Source: Blumeriella jaapii (taxonomy: Eukaryota; Ascomycota; Leotiomycetes; Helotiales; Drepanopezizaceae). From it: DNA of 64,000 nucleotides. The DNA lies in contig VWND01000072.1 of the NCBI GenBank assembly GCA_009599575.1, positions 62,001 through 126,000 of the forward strand, in the 5' to 3' direction. Shown piece by piece: positions 1 to 11,492 of the stretch. The position numbers and the translations under genes were made by a program. The notes under the pieces are model-generated. The model was not told the origin of the DNA and did no database searches. It was given only the letters and a program-made list of their open reading frames with translations. Position 1 is the first letter of the stretch. Every line of letters begins with the position of its first letter.

Positions 1-25
1 GATCAACCACCACCATATACCCACA

Positions 26-1540
26 ACCGCGAATAGATTTAATCGAAAACGATCGGAATAAGCCGATTAACGACGAAAATAAATTTTTAATCGATAATTA
101 CGAAACCGAAGATTTTTATTTAATCGTATATTATTTGATTATTTTATTCAAATTATTTAACGTGCTAAATTATCAATTTAAATTATTTAAAAACCAGGTT
201 TTCGATTATATTTTAGCCGATAAAAAGCTGTACAAAATAAAAAATAATATATTAAAAACGATTAATAATAAATAATAAAGCCGATAAATTTTAAATTATA
301 AAAAAAGCTTACGAAAAAGTGTTTTATAAAAAAGCTAAAGCCATTTATTACCGAATTAAAAACGATTTTTAATAAAAAAAATGTTTCGAAAATTGCAAAG
401 CTTTCGTTAAAAGCTGTATTTTTTGCTAAAAACGAAAGTTTGGCCGAAAAAAATATTTATTATATTCGACGTGGTTTTTTGAAATTTAGAAAAAAATCAA
501 TTTCGACGTTATACGCGTATCGATCACCGACCGCGGGTATACGTGCTTCGTATTTGTTATTAACGATTTATTTAAATAATCTGAAAAGCGACTTTTTCGA
601 AACGCTATTTCCGAAATTATAACGATTTTTTTTTGGAAAAACGTTGTATATCGATACGATTTGTTTAGCAAATTAAATATCGATAATAAATTCGAAAATA
701 AAAGCGTTATCGAAATTTTTATAAAAAAATACGAGATTTAACGTATTTAAATCTTAGCCTATAATTCGAAAAGCAACGGATTTGTTAAACGAAATTATAA
801 AAATATTTTTAACGGCTTTTTAAAAGCTATTCGAAAAAATTATAAACGTTGGTCGCGGAAATTCTCGGAAATGCTTTTTGCTATACGCATATATATATAC
901 GCTTTTATTAAAATAATTTTATTTTTTATTTAATACGGCAAAAACGCTCGATTATTTCTGAAAATAAAATGGCTTATATAAAGGTTTTATAACGTAGTTA
1001 AAATAAAAACGAAAACTGATTTATTAATAATAAGATTTAAGCAATTCGATTACCGCGATATAAATATAAAAAAAATGATTTTTAAAAAAAAAAATATAAA
1101 AAAACGATTAAAAAAATTTAAAATAAAACTAAGATTTTAAAAAAAACGCTAATCAAAAAAAAAGATTTGATTTTAATTTACGACGTTCAGCGCGTTATTA
1201 ATAAATCGGCCGATATTAAGCTTAATTATAAATGGCTCGGATTTTACGAAGTATACGAAGCCGAATTAAATAAAAGTTATTATAAGCTTACGAAACTCGA
1301 TAGGATAAAACTGAAAAAAACGTTCGCCGCCAATCGATTAAAGCGATTTTACAAAAAAAATCAGCAAATTTATTCTTTGGATTTTAATTTAAACAGCGAT
1401 TCCGATTCTAGCGATTCCGACGACGATTCCGATCAAAGCGATTATATTTTTAAAAAAAAATTTTTTTTTGGAAAAGTCTGAAAACAGCCGAACGACGATT
1501 CTGCTGCTGAAAGCATAATTCAAGTCGTGATTCTACTTAT
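26..1540 (+). pseudogene. Integrase, family 1 copy A (RIP-inactivated)
   Basis: Retroviral-type integrase that would insert element cDNA into the chromosome. Translation in shifting open stretches shows a zinc-binding remnant (YYRIKNDF... then SCIFC and KRKFGRK near 345-440), a core starting INFDVIRV near 500, a second Asp in NIDNKFENK near 677, and the NGFVKRNYKNIF stretch near 778, where the third acidic residue appears replaced by Lys. A KWLG(P/F)YEV GPY/F-type module ends the protein. Numerous TAA/TAG codons fit RIP. Other Ty3 integrases of fungi share this order; catalysis is lost here. Confidence 0.8.
1167..1481 (+). CDS. Integrase C-terminal fragment with acidic Ser/Asp tail (open 104 codons)
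   Basis: This is the longest open stretch of the copy A integrase. It contains the GPY/F-type module (KLNYKWLGFYEVYEAELNK) followed by TFAANRLKRFY, typical of the end of fungal Ty3 integrases, and then a tail of alternating Ser and Asp (positions about 1396-1446). It is a fragment of the larger pol frame and not an independent gene; the Met at 1167 is internal. The same block is readable but more damaged in C (near 14807-15110) and D (near 29510-29830, minus strand). Confidence 0.7.
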   Translation: MILIYDVQRVINKSADIKLNYKWLGFYEVYEAELNKSYYKLTKLDRIKLKKTFAANRLKRFYKKNQQIYSLDFNLNSDSDSSDSDDDSDQSDYIFKKKFFFGKV

Positions 1541-1995
1541 AACCGAAAAAAAGAAAAATATATATAAAATTATTTACTAATTGTTTTACTGTTTTTATTA
1601 TTTATTGTTTTTTTTTTTATTATATGCTGTTTTATTATTTTTGTTTTTATATATACTGTTTATTCTTAAAACCTTTTTTTATATTATTTAAGACATTTAC
1701 TATACTTTTTTTTATTTAACTGTATTTTTGTTTATTAGAACAAAAGTTTTGTATATGTTTAAGCCGCATATTTAATATATTTATATTGCTCGTATATTTT
1801 ACGAAAACTATCTTTTATGCATTTTATTATTTGCTATTTTCTGTATTGTTTATTTTTTTCGTTATTTTAAACGGATGCTTGCCTGAATAATTATAATTTA
1901 TTAAAAAAACAATATACGGATTTCCGTAACTTTTAAATATAAATATTTTACAATTTCCGTATTTTTTTTTAATTATTTTTTAATAAATATAATAT
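1541..1995 (+). other. Spacer between pol and the extra ORF, family 1 copy A
   Basis: AT-rich, T-run-dominated DNA with no coding signal. It is conserved in position in C (about 15180-15685) and D (about 28970-29440). It separates the end of pol from the extra ORF, so it could hold a promoter or leader for a separate transcript, but no such element is identifiable. Confidence 0.5.
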
Positions 1996-4900
1996 ATTTT
2001 TTTAATTAACAAACTTATCGATATTATATCGTTTCTTAAGCAAAGCGTTATTAAATTTAGCAAATTTATTTTTAATTTATTTTGGAACGGAATTATTATA
2101 CGCAATTTTTCCGAATTTAAATAAGCATATAATGCCGCTATCCCAGATTAATAAACAGTTTTCGTAAAGATATTTATAAAACAATTCGATATAATAATTA
2201 AAAACGTCAACGAATTTTTATTCGATTACGAAAACTTCGTTAAAGCTGAATTCGTTCGCAAAAGCTTTAATTACGATAAGTTTTTGCTAAATTACGACAA
2301 CGTTTTAAAAGCTTTCGCCGGAGCAAAAAAAGCTCGAAATAATAAAAAGAAAATAACAGACCGAGTATTGCGCTTTTTATTAAATCAACGAAAAAAAAAT
2401 ATTTAAAAATACGTTTTTAATAAAATCACCGGTATTATTTTATTTCGGCATTTCGTTCGCTTTTTCGAAACTATTATTTTTAAAAAAAAAGTTTGAATAT
2501 TAAACGCTTATATTTTTAAAACGCAAGCTCTGAAAACTAATAATTTAAAAATCCGCAAATTTATAAGTTTTTTTATAACTGTTTGCAAACTGGTCGACGA
2601 CGTTATATAATCGTAAAAAAAGTTTTAATCGGCTGCGAAACCCTAAATCTGATTTTTTTTTAAAGCAAAAAATTAAGCGTCGCTAAATGCGGCATTTTTA
2701 TACCGAACGAAAAAAACGACGTTATTTCGATATTTTAAACTTACGAAAACGAAGAAAACGAAAAGGCTAATATTATTTTCGTTTAATTCGAAAAAATACA
2801 CGTAATAATAATTAATATTTTTAAAGCAGCTAAAACAATTCGGCGACTTTTATTTTCAATTATCGAAAACGAATCCGAAAACGAAATCAAAAGCGTAATA
2901 ACAAATAATCGTTTATTCGAATATAAGAAATTTATTATATCGGTGAAAACGATTTCGGAAAAAATAAAAACAAAAAACGTAAAAAAGCGCGTCGACATTT
3001 TCGAAACATTTTTTATTCGGAAAAAAAAATTATTCGCGTCGTTAGCAAAAAAGGCACCGCGAATAAAAGCAGCCGGAAATCAACGCCGAATTATAAGTTT
3101 TAAATTAATTAATAGAAAACGCGACGATTTTACGAAATTAAATTCAAAAAACGCCGGCATTCCGAAAAAAAAAAGTTCAAACGATTCTGAATCTAACCTT
3201 TCGAAGCTAAACACGCAAACATTAAAAACGTTTGTTACGTTTAAAAACATCGTATTAATATCGCTAATATTCGAAACTTTAATAAAAGCATTTAAAATCT
3301 CGATTATTATACGATTCGACCGAAAAAGCTTAAAAAGAAATATCGAAATTATCGCGAAAAAAATTATATAAAAAATATAAAATTAAATTATCCTGTTTAA
3401 AACTTTCGCTTTCGACGACGAAACGATCCAGAAATTTTACTTCGATATTTTTATATAAAAACCAAATAAATCCGTCAGCTTTTTTTCTTTTGCTTCGAAC
3501 GAAAACTGAATTAAGCTTTTTTCGGAAAACTGTAAGTATAATACGCCAAAGCAAATAAAAAAAATTTTTAAAAACGGTGATCCGTTTTTATTCGAGCTTT
3601 TTTTTGCTAAAAAACTTCGATTTTTTAATTTCGTTTTTACAAATAATATTAACGCTAAAAAAAACGGCAAGTTTTGCTATTTTTATATATATTATTACGC
3701 GGCGTATTACGATTTAATTATAAAAAAAATTAACGTTATCGGCTTTGCTGATCGATTCGCTGCTATTAAAAATTCGAATTACGACGTATTCGAAATTAAT
3801 TTTAATAATTAATTTATATTTCGACGGAAAACTGCGAGAATTATTTAAGCGCGTGCTAAAGTTTATTTAAACTACGTAAATTTTAAAACAGATTCTAAAA
3901 CTTTTAGCGCGATTATAAAATTCGATTAAAACGTAAAAAAATAAAAGCAACGAGTATTTTCAAAAGCCGACTTTTTTAGCTTTTCGACCGAAGAAATATT
4001 TTAAAATTTATTTAAATTAAGCTGCGAATTCGTTAATTACGTAAGATTTCATAACGGAGAAAACAAGCTATTATTATATTTTATAAAAAAAAAAGTGGCT
4101 ATATATAAATATTATTTCCGACTGGTTAAAATTTAAAAAGCGCTTATAGCTTTTTTCGCTAATATGTTTTACAGTTTTATTTAATAAGCTTTTAAAATAC
4201 ATTCCGGCCTTTATTTCGCTGTTTTAATTATCCGGAACTTTGAAAACTGCCGTTTCGTGGCATATTCTGACGTTCCGATCGTTTTAAGCTTCGCTGGCTC
4301 TAACCGTATTACAGTTACAAAATTCGATATCGCCGATTTTTAAAAAAAAAAAAGAATCGAAAATCTTATCGACGCTATTTTCGACTATTACGTTTTGCTT
4401 GCATTTGTATATAATTCGGAAATAATCGAAGCTTATTTGTAATTATATTACGACGTTAAATTAATTAAAACCATTCAGAAAAATCCAGCTTTTTTATATT
4501 TTAGCGCGTTTAAAATAATGGTTTCGGCTATTTTATCGGATTACGAAACCGAAAGCTACGAAATAAAAAATAAAATGATTTTTGTTAGCTTTTCGATTAA
4601 GCAAAAGGTTTTCGTCAAATTTAAAATTTAAAAAACCGACGGCGCGATGCTAATTTATTCGAATAATTATACGGCGTAAAAATACAAAAACTACTTCGAA
4701 AACGATAATCCGATAAGCAATTTAATATTATTTATATTGCGGCGAAAGCAATTATAATATTTTCGGTGGTTTCGACTGCAAACGATTATTTTCGAATTAT
4801 TTCGTAAAATAGTTTTTTTTATAAACTTCGGAGCTTTTTTAAAAATATTCGTCGGTAAACAATCGTGATTCGATTTATTAATTTTACGCGAAGCAAAAGC

Positions 4901-5273
4901 GTTAATCGGTTTTAATTACGACGAATTAATCGATTACTTTTACGATTTTAATACAAAACTTTTCAGCGCTTTTTGCAAAGCGTAGAATTACGTTAAAAGC
5001 TGGAATTTATTATTTACGAAAAAAAGTCGTAAAAAGCATTCGTCGCGGCGATATTTAATAATATTATCGACGAAAAAGCTATTAAAACGTTCGTAAATTT
5101 AAACGATACTTCGATTAATATTTTATCGAGCTATTTTTTAAAAAAGCAAAATAAATAAAATAATTCAAACGATAAGCGAAACGCTACTCTTTCGCAAAAG
5201 CCAATAGCAAAAAGGCTAAAAACGGGCTAGAAAACCGAAAAAATATAGGGCTAAAAAGTTCGGTTTTAATTAA
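1996..5273 (+). pseudogene. Extra ORF downstream of pol (aORF), family 1 copy A
   Basis: A long reading frame on the pol strand between integrase and the 3' LTR, about 1,070 codons by comparison with C and D. I do not recognise a domain. Readable blocks include EFLFDYENF near 2210, an Asn/Lys/Glu-rich block near 2850-2990, 142 uninterrupted codons at 2943-3371, SDYETESYE near 4536 and YSNNYTA near 4653. It ends in a basic Lys/Gln/Asn-rich tail. Relative to C and D, copy A has single-base deletions near 2615 and 4993, so it is frameshifted as well as RIP-stopped. No convincing signal peptide or membrane anchor typical of env was seen. Confidence 0.65.
3032..3064 (+). repeat. 33-bp palindromic repeat, copy A extra ORF
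   Basis: Arms ATTCGCGTCGT and GCACCGCGAAT with loop TAGCAAAAAAG. In the aORF frame it encodes FASLAKKAPRI. Arms are conserved, loop differs from pol copies. Confidence 0.85.
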
Positions 5274-5375
5274 TTGGTTTTTAGATTATATAAAATAAAT
5301 TAAATTGCATTTATTAAAATTATGTTTTTTTTTGGTTATAATCAAAAACGATTACGTATATTATTTGGGACAAAA

Positions 5376-5641
5376 TATAAAACGGTAATATTTTGTATTA
5401 ATAAAAATTGGTAGTTTTAGCTATAATCGAGGCATAAACTTTTCCGAGACTCTCTGCTATTAATTATTTTTAACAGGTATAAAAGCAAAGCATTTTTTAA
5501 ATAGTACTATAAGCACGCAATCCAATTTATACTTTTATTCATTTTTTTTTTCTTTTTTTCAGTTTTTTCTAGGAATTCCCTAGACTATTTTACCCACCGA
5601 TATATGGCCGTATCAGTCTGGTTTTCCTACCTACTTTTACA
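5376..5641 (+). repeat. 3' LTR of family 1 copy A
   Basis: 266-bp LTR aligned with the 267-bp LTRs of B, C and D. It starts TATAAAACGG (from TGTAAAACGG by RIP) and ends CTACTTTTACA, giving TGTAAAA/TTTTACA inverted ends. A TATAAAAGCAAAGCAT block inside is a possible TATA region. The preceding TTTGGGACAAAA at about 5364-5375 is a candidate polypurine tract. Confidence 0.88.
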
Positions 5642-6741
5642 TTATTTAATTCGGCTTCGCATATTTCGTAAGATCCGAGCTATTTATAATTAAGCTTAGT
5701 ATCGGCCGATTTATCGATAGCGCGCTAAACGTCGTAAATTAAAATCAGATTTTTTTTTTTAATTAGCGTTTTTTTTAAAATTTTAGTTTTATTTTAAATT
5801 TTTTTAGCTGCTTTTTTATACTTTTTTTTTTTTAAGATTATTTTTTTTATATTTATATTTCGGTAGTTTAATTATTTAAATTTTATTGCTAATAAATCCG
5901 TTTTCGTTTTTATTTTAATTACGTTATAAAACCTTTATATAGGCTATTTTATTTCCAAAAGTAATCGAGCGTTTTTGCTATATTGCATAAAAAATAGAAT
6001 TATTTTAATAAAAGCGTGTATATATATACGTATAACGAAACATATTTCCGAGAATTTCCGCGACTAATATTTATAATTTTTTCGAATAGCTTTTGAAAAG
6101 CCGTCGAAAATGTTTTTATAATTTCGTTTAACGAATCCGTTGTTTTTCGAATTATAAACTAAGATTTAAATGCGCTAAATCCCGTATTTTTTTGTAAAGG
6201 TTTCGATAACGCTTTTGTTTTCGAATTTATTATCGACGTTTAATTTGCTAAATAAACCGTATCGATATATAACGTTTTTTTAAAAAAAAATCGTTATAAC
6301 TTCGAAAATAGCGTTTCGAAAAAATCGCTTTTTAAATTATTTAAATAGATCGTTAATAGCGAATACGAAATATATATAACCGCGATCGGTAATTAATACG
6401 CGTATAACGTCGAAATTGATTTTTTTTTAAATTTTAAAAGATTATATCGGATATAATAAATTTTTTTTTCGGCCAGATTTTCGTTTTTAATAAAAAATAT
6501 AGCTTTTGACGAAAGCTTTGTAGTTTTCGAAGTATTTTTTTTATTAAAAATCGTTTTTGATTCGGTAATAAATGGTTTTAGCTTTTTTATAAAACACTTT
6601 TTTATAAGTTTTTTTTATAATTTGAAACTTATCGGCTTTATTATTTATTATTAAGCGTTTTTAATATATATTATTTTTTATTTTGTATAGTTTTTTATCG
6701 GCTAAAATATAATCGAAAACCTGGTTTTTAAATAATTTAAA
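5642..6741 (-). pseudogene. Integrase, family 1 copy B (truncated by A)
   Basis: Minus-strand counterpart of the copy A integrase, about 80-85 percent identical by eye and with differences that are mostly C/T or G/A. It stops at 5642 at the equivalent of the YEAELNK residues because copy A interrupts it. Many in-frame stops fit RIP. Confidence 0.75.
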
Positions 6742-6972
6742 TTAATAATTTAATACGTTAAATAGTTTAAATAAAATAATTAAATAATATGCGATTAAAT
6801 AAAAGTTTTCGGTTTCGTAATTGTCGATTAATAATTTATTTTCGTCGTTAATCGGCTTATTCCGATTGTTTTCGGTTAAATTTATTCGCGGTGCTAGCCG
6901 AAATAATAACGCGAATGCTTTTTCGGCCCGAAAATTAATATTTTTTATTCGCGGTGCCAGCCGAAATAGCAA
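6742..6972 (-). CDS. RNase H-integrase linker fragment with duplicated palindrome-encoded peptide, copy B
   Basis: A 76-codon open stretch of pol between RNase H and the integrase zinc region. Its N-terminal part contains the peptide (FA)LLFRLAPRI twice, and each occurrence is encoded by a 33-bp palindrome. The rest (NRNKPINDENKLLIDNY, then a hydrophobic ILFKLFNVLNY) is linker. The same open segment exists in C (13583-13813) and D (30789-31019). It is part of pol and not an independent gene. Confidence 0.65.
   Translation of the reverse strand: MLFRLAPRIKNINFRAEKAFALLFRLAPRINLTENNRNKPINDENKLLIDNYETENFYLIAYYLIILFKLFNVLNY
6884..6916 (-). repeat. 33-bp palindromic repeat, copy B linker, site 2
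   Basis: Plus text arms ATTCGCGGTGC and ATAACGCGAAT. Encodes FALLFRLAPRI on the minus strand. Confidence 0.9.
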
Positions 6973-6979
6973 CGCGAAT
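6947..6979 (-). repeat. 33-bp palindromic repeat, copy B linker, site 1
   Basis: Arms ATTCGCGGTGC and GCAACGCGAAT, loop CAGCCGAAATA. 10 of 11 arm positions pair; the best preserved example. Confidence 0.92.
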
Positions 6980-6984
6980 GGTTT

Positions 6985-8860
6985 TAGTTTTGTAAAATCA
7001 AAAGCGCAAATAGCAAAGCAGCCGATTTCGTTAGCGATTTATTCGTCGATATTTTATTCGTTTTATTTAACGAAATTAAACGAATAGAAACGTTTTCGTT
7101 TAGAAAAGCCGTTTGCCGTTGTATTAATTATTTTTTTAATATATTTAATTTCGAAGTTTATAAATCGTATTTAAATTATTTAATTAATAACGAATGCTTT
7201 TAGCAAATTACTAGCTTTTTTATTTAATTAATCGATAAAAACTTTCGCGTTTGTTTTTAAAATAAAATATACGCCGTATAATTCGCTTTTTATTTTTTTT
7301 TTTTTTTTAAAAGCGCTTCGATATTTTTATTTAATAATATTATAACGTATTTTCGCGAAGGATTATAGGCCGTTTTCGAATCGTAAAAAGTGCCGTTTTT
7401 TGTTTTTATCGATTTATTGCAATACAGCTTTTTAACCGAAAATATTGGCGTCGACAATTAAAATGATTTTTTTTGCGTTTGAATTGTAATCGATCCGCAT
7501 AAACGATAAGATCGATAAAAAATCGTTTTTAAAAACTTTTATAATTTTGCTCTGCTTTTTTTCTTAAACGAAATCGATTTTTTTTATCGTAGCGTAAATA
7601 AATGCAGCTTTTTAAGAAAAATTTTTAATTTAATTGCGATAATAAATTATAACGCTAATAAAAGCTTTAGCTTCGGTAATATTTTTATATTTTTTTTATT
7701 CGCAGATTTTTTTAATTTTTTTTTGTTAAAAATAACGGCCAGCGCTATTAGTTATATAACCGACGATATTTATTTCGAACATATGAAATTTTAATCGAAG
7801 GCTAATAATAGCTTTGGCTTTTTCGAAACAAATTATAATTTTATCGATATTTTAAATATGTTTTATTATATAACGTCGAATTTTAAAAAAGATTTTTTTA
7901 TTATTATAATATAATTTAAGATTTTTTATTCCGACGTCGTTAACGTAAAGCAAAGCAATATCGGAAATACAAATTATAAAAATCTTATATACGATTTTTA
8001 CGAATTAAGCGATTAAATTAATAGTTTTTATAAGTATTTTCGTTATACGCAATAAACCGATTAAAATTTAAATTGCTATTATATTTCGAAATCGTAAATT
8101 AAATATTAAATAATCGTAGTTTAAAAACAAATCGAAAAAAAAAACGATTATTAATTTTGCGAATTCGTTTGAAAATTAATCGATATTAAATAGCACGTTA
8201 GCGTTTCGTATTATTATTTTGTTTATTTCGACGATTGCGATAATAAATTTGTAAATGCTTTTTTTTTTTTTCGCAACGATAAATTATTTATTTTTATATA
8301 AATTATAGCAGAATTCGAAAATTTTTTGCTTAATTTGTTTTTTTAATATTTCGATTATTTTATTTTAAAAAGCTTTAAGAATTAAAAAGGTTTTTTTTTG
8401 CCAGGCTTCGTAAAACACGGTTTTAATATCGATATAAGACGTAACGTTAAAACTGAATTAATTTATTTCGGTAAAATCGAAAATTATAGTTTTTTTTCGG
8501 TTGCGTAGAATTTTGTATAAAACTTTTTTTTTTTTAGCAAAAGTTGGGTTTCGATTATTAAATTATTAAATCGTTTTTTTGTAAATCGGCTATTAAATAA
8601 TAAGCTGGAAAATCGGCCGGTGATAAATTCTTCGAGTTCGCCAGTAATTGATTAAAATAGTTTTATTGCTTCGTTTTTTTCGAATTAATCGTTTATTTTT
8701 TCGAAAATATTTTTATCGGATTTGCTAAGATTTACGAATCGTATTTTATTAGCTTTGCGCTTATAAAAAATGCTGATATTAATATAAAAAAATAAAATAT
8801 ATAAGTCGGATTTATTTAATACGAAAACGAAATTTTCGGAATTTTTATTTCCGAATTAAT
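6985..8860 (-). pseudogene. Reverse transcriptase-RNase H, family 1 copy B
   Basis: Ty3-type RT and RNase H that would make and process cDNA. On the minus strand the palm motif reads YVND (from YVDD), with a following NIVGYIINSAGRHF connection. RNase H shows DYSPDAEKIILIVDA near 7460, RFESGL, then KREYRSAFKAIKKIKSELYGV and ANGFFKR before the linker. These match the Asp-Glu-Asp scaffold of fungal Ty3 RNase H. Stops such as W/Q to TAG/TAA are frequent. Confidence 0.78.
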
Positions 8861-8889
8861 AATTAAAAATATTAATATTAATTAATTTT

Positions 8890-8922
8890 ATTCGCGATGC
8901 TATTTCGATTAATAACGTAAAT
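8890..8922 (-). repeat. 33-bp palindromic repeat, copy B PR-RT linker
   Basis: Plus text arms ATTCGCGATGC and ATAACGTAAAT; the right arm is RIP-mutated. On the minus strand it lies between protease and RT. Confidence 0.8.
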
Positions 8923-9133
8923 GCTTTTAGCCGAATATTTTCCAGATTTTATTATAATTTAGCGTTTGTTTTGGAATTAAAGCCGGCTATTTGTTTTTTA
9001 ATAAAACGTCGATTAAAAAGATTTTGTCGCCGGCGACGGTAATTTGCTTTTGAAAAAACCGGTTTTAGTTTTAAAAAAAAGCTTTTATTTGGCCGTTTTC
9101 GGTGTATTTAAAGCTGACGAAACTTTCCAGAAT

Positions 9134-9475
9134 TTAAAACATTTTAAAAATAATAAAATAAAAGTATTTTTTTATTATTAAAAAGTTTTTATAAATAATA
9201 ATATTTTCAACATCGATTTTTATATTTCGTATAATTTTATTAAATTCAATCGTATTTTTATTAACGATAATATAAATTATTCGCTTATCGGTAATAATCG
9301 GAATATTATTAGCTTCGGCTGTTTTCTGGTTTATATAATTGATTTCGGTTTTATTATCGAATAAAGCGAAAACGGTCGTATTTTTTTTAAGTATTGTTTT
9401 TATTTTTAATATTTTTATAATCGTGTAAAAGCAGTTTCGTCGTTTTGACTTTTGGGTTTTTATAGCGAGAATCAA
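9134..9475 (-). CDS. Aspartic protease region, family 1 copy B (open 113 codons, damaged active site)
   Basis: Retropepsin-like segment between gag and RT. ALFDNKTEINYINQKTA corresponds to the ALxDSGAEINYI pattern of Ty3 proteases, with the catalytic D kept but SG replaced by NK, consistent with G/C to A/T mutation. It is followed by an IYIIVNKNTIEF strand and the second half. The equivalent in D is 33228-33524. It would cleave the Gag-Pol polyprotein, but activity is unlikely. Confidence 0.7.
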   Translation of the reverse strand: MILAIKTQKSKRRNCFYTIIKILKIKTILKKNTTVFALFDNKTEINYINQKTAEANNIPIITDKRIIYIIVNKNTIEFNKIIRNIKIDVENIIIYKNFLIIKKYFYFIIFKMF

Positions 9476-9499
9476 AAAGCTGATTTTTTCCGAAGATTT

Positions 9500-11492
9500 T
9501 TTTTCGTCGGCTAAATTAATTGCGGTGTTATAAATTTTTCTGGTTTTTTTTTAATTTAAAATCGTTTTTTTTTCGAGTGATTTTAATTTTTTCGTTTTTT
9601 TTTAATGCAAAAATTTGTTTATTAATAATTTTGTCGAATTTCTTTTTTATATTAAATAAGTCGTTGAATTTTAATTTAATTTTTTGTTTTATAATTTTTT
9701 TAATAATTTCGTCGACGGCTTCGAGGCTAATATATTTATCGATTTATTTTTCGCTTCGTATTAATAATGGGCGTTTAAAAGCTGGTATTTTCTGAATAAT
9801 TTAAACCGAAATATCGGTGTCGATATTTTTTATATTATTGTTAATTTTTTTTATTATAAACGTTTTTTTAATAGTTTTATCAGATTTTTTTCGAATTTCG
9901 AAATTTTTTTTTTTTTCGATTTTGACGTTTTTATATTAGCTGGTTTGGCGAATAAAATAAAAGCATTTTGCTTTTTTATAATTCGCTAGCTTAATTATGC
10001 AGTTATAATATTTGCAAATGCGATATTTGTATTAGCAATATATATATTTGTTTTTTATTTATATATTTAAATTTTATTTACGCTTGAAATAAAAGTTTTT
10101 TTTTTAATTAATACGTTTTCGGAAATGTTTTTTTTTTATTAATAAAAATCGTTTTTGCATTTTTTCTGTTTTTTAAGCAATCGTTCTATTTCGTATCTTT
10201 TATTTTTAAGCGAATAATATTTAATTAGTTTTGGTATTTAGTTTTATTAAAAGGGTTTATTTTCGTTTCCGTCGGTCCGAAGCAAATCGCTTCGTATTTG
10301 TTAATATAACAGATATTATTATTTATATAAAAATTAAATGCTTTGCATTTTAAACGAATATAAGATTTTTCGTAATAAATTTTTTTATTATTATAAAATT
10401 TATATTTAAAACTATAAGGTTTGTTTTAATAATTATTTTTATTATTTTAATAGCCGCGATTTTGGTTTTCGCGTTGGGTTTTTTTTTTTTTCTGATAATC
10501 GTTATTATAATTAATATTTCGCTGATTTTGATCGTTAGTACGAAAAAGTTGCTATTGGGCAGCTATTATTTCTACGATAGCTTAACGAAATTAATCGCTT
10601 CGTGTATTTTAAAAGAAGTAGTTATTATAAAAGTTATTTTAATCGTTTTTATTATTCGAGTTAACGTATAAAAGTTTTTTTTGCTATTGTATAAGATTTT
10701 CGATTTTGCTTAAAATTTTTAAATTTTAATATCGGTAAATTTTAATACGAAAATTTCGATATTTTTATTAAGCTTTTTCAAATTAATAGATTTTGTAAAA
10801 CGATTAAATAATATAATAATTGATTGTTTTTTAGCGATTTCGGTAATTTTTAGCGGTTGGGCATGTTTTTGTATTAAAGCTTTTATATTTTTTTTATAAA
10901 TAAAAAAAAGAAATTTCTTTTGATTTATAGCTTTAATAATACGTTCGTTTTGGTTTTGCTTAAAAACGAATTTTATAAATTTGAAATATTAATCGAAGGT
11001 TTCAGGGTTTTGTTTATTAATTTTAAAATGCTTAATGGTTTTGTTGCGAATACTAGTTAAAAAGCTAAGTAAAAACAATTTTTTTTATTTAATTTCGCTT
11101 AAAACTTTTTTATTAATAAAAACGTTAGAAATTTTCGTATAAGTACGATAATAAATTTTGAGTTTTTTGGCTTAGCGAATTATTATAACAAACTGCTTAA
11201 AAAAAGCGATAGTATTGCGAATTTGCTAGCGATCGTGGTTTCGGAATTCCGATTTTAAAGTTTTAATTAGCTTACGTTAATTTCGAGCTTTAATAGCTTT
11301 TTATTTATTTATCGATTTGATAATATTTTTGATGGTTGGGTTATAATAGCGAAAGAGTTTGTCGAATATTTCAGTTTTAAAAATTTCGAAATTTTTATAA
11401 GTTTTTTTATATTTTTCGATAAAATCGGTAACGTTGGCGCTATTAAATAAAAATGTATCAGAAAAGTTAAAAAAAGGCATGCGGCCTCGCAT
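9500..11492 (-). pseudogene. gag, family 1 copy B
   Basis: Capsid-type gene directly after the leader. The start region (MRGRMPFFNF then LFNSANVTDFIEKYKKTYKNFEIF, 11301-11492) resembles the N-terminal capsid segment of fungal Ty3 Gag (F-DGxNVTxFLE type). Downstream the frame is a Lys-rich stretch with RIP stops and a Tyr/Cys-rich block around 10000-10440 that may be a decayed zinc-binding nucleocapsid. The plus-strand open stretches at 9520-9795 and 10462-10671 are antisense shadows. Confidence 0.65.

Larger units (their letters stand above)
1..5641 (+). mobile_element. Family 1 Ty3/Gypsy retrotransposon, copy A (3' half)
   Basis: The segment carries, in order, the end of pol (RNase H-integrase linker remnant and integrase), an AT-rich spacer, the long extra ORF and a terminal LTR. 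It aligns collinearly with copies C and D. The 5' half lies left of the window. The LTR ends TTTTACA at 5641, directly against copy B integrase sequence, so A is inferred to be inserted into B. RIP-type transitions are dense. The first ~25 bases do not match the other copies. Confidence 0.88.

Noticed and set aside
9925..9957. Possible further copy of the 33-bp palindrome (GCTGGTTTGGCGAAT near 9942; D equivalent near 34000)
   Set aside because: Only one arm and part of the loop resemble the motif, and spacing is about 35 bp.
9520..10671. Hydrophobic plus-strand open frames (9520-9795, 10462-10671; also 33868-34125, 34518-34727)
   Set aside because: Antisense to family 1 gag; Phe/Ile richness comes from AT-rich complement of Lys/Asn codons.
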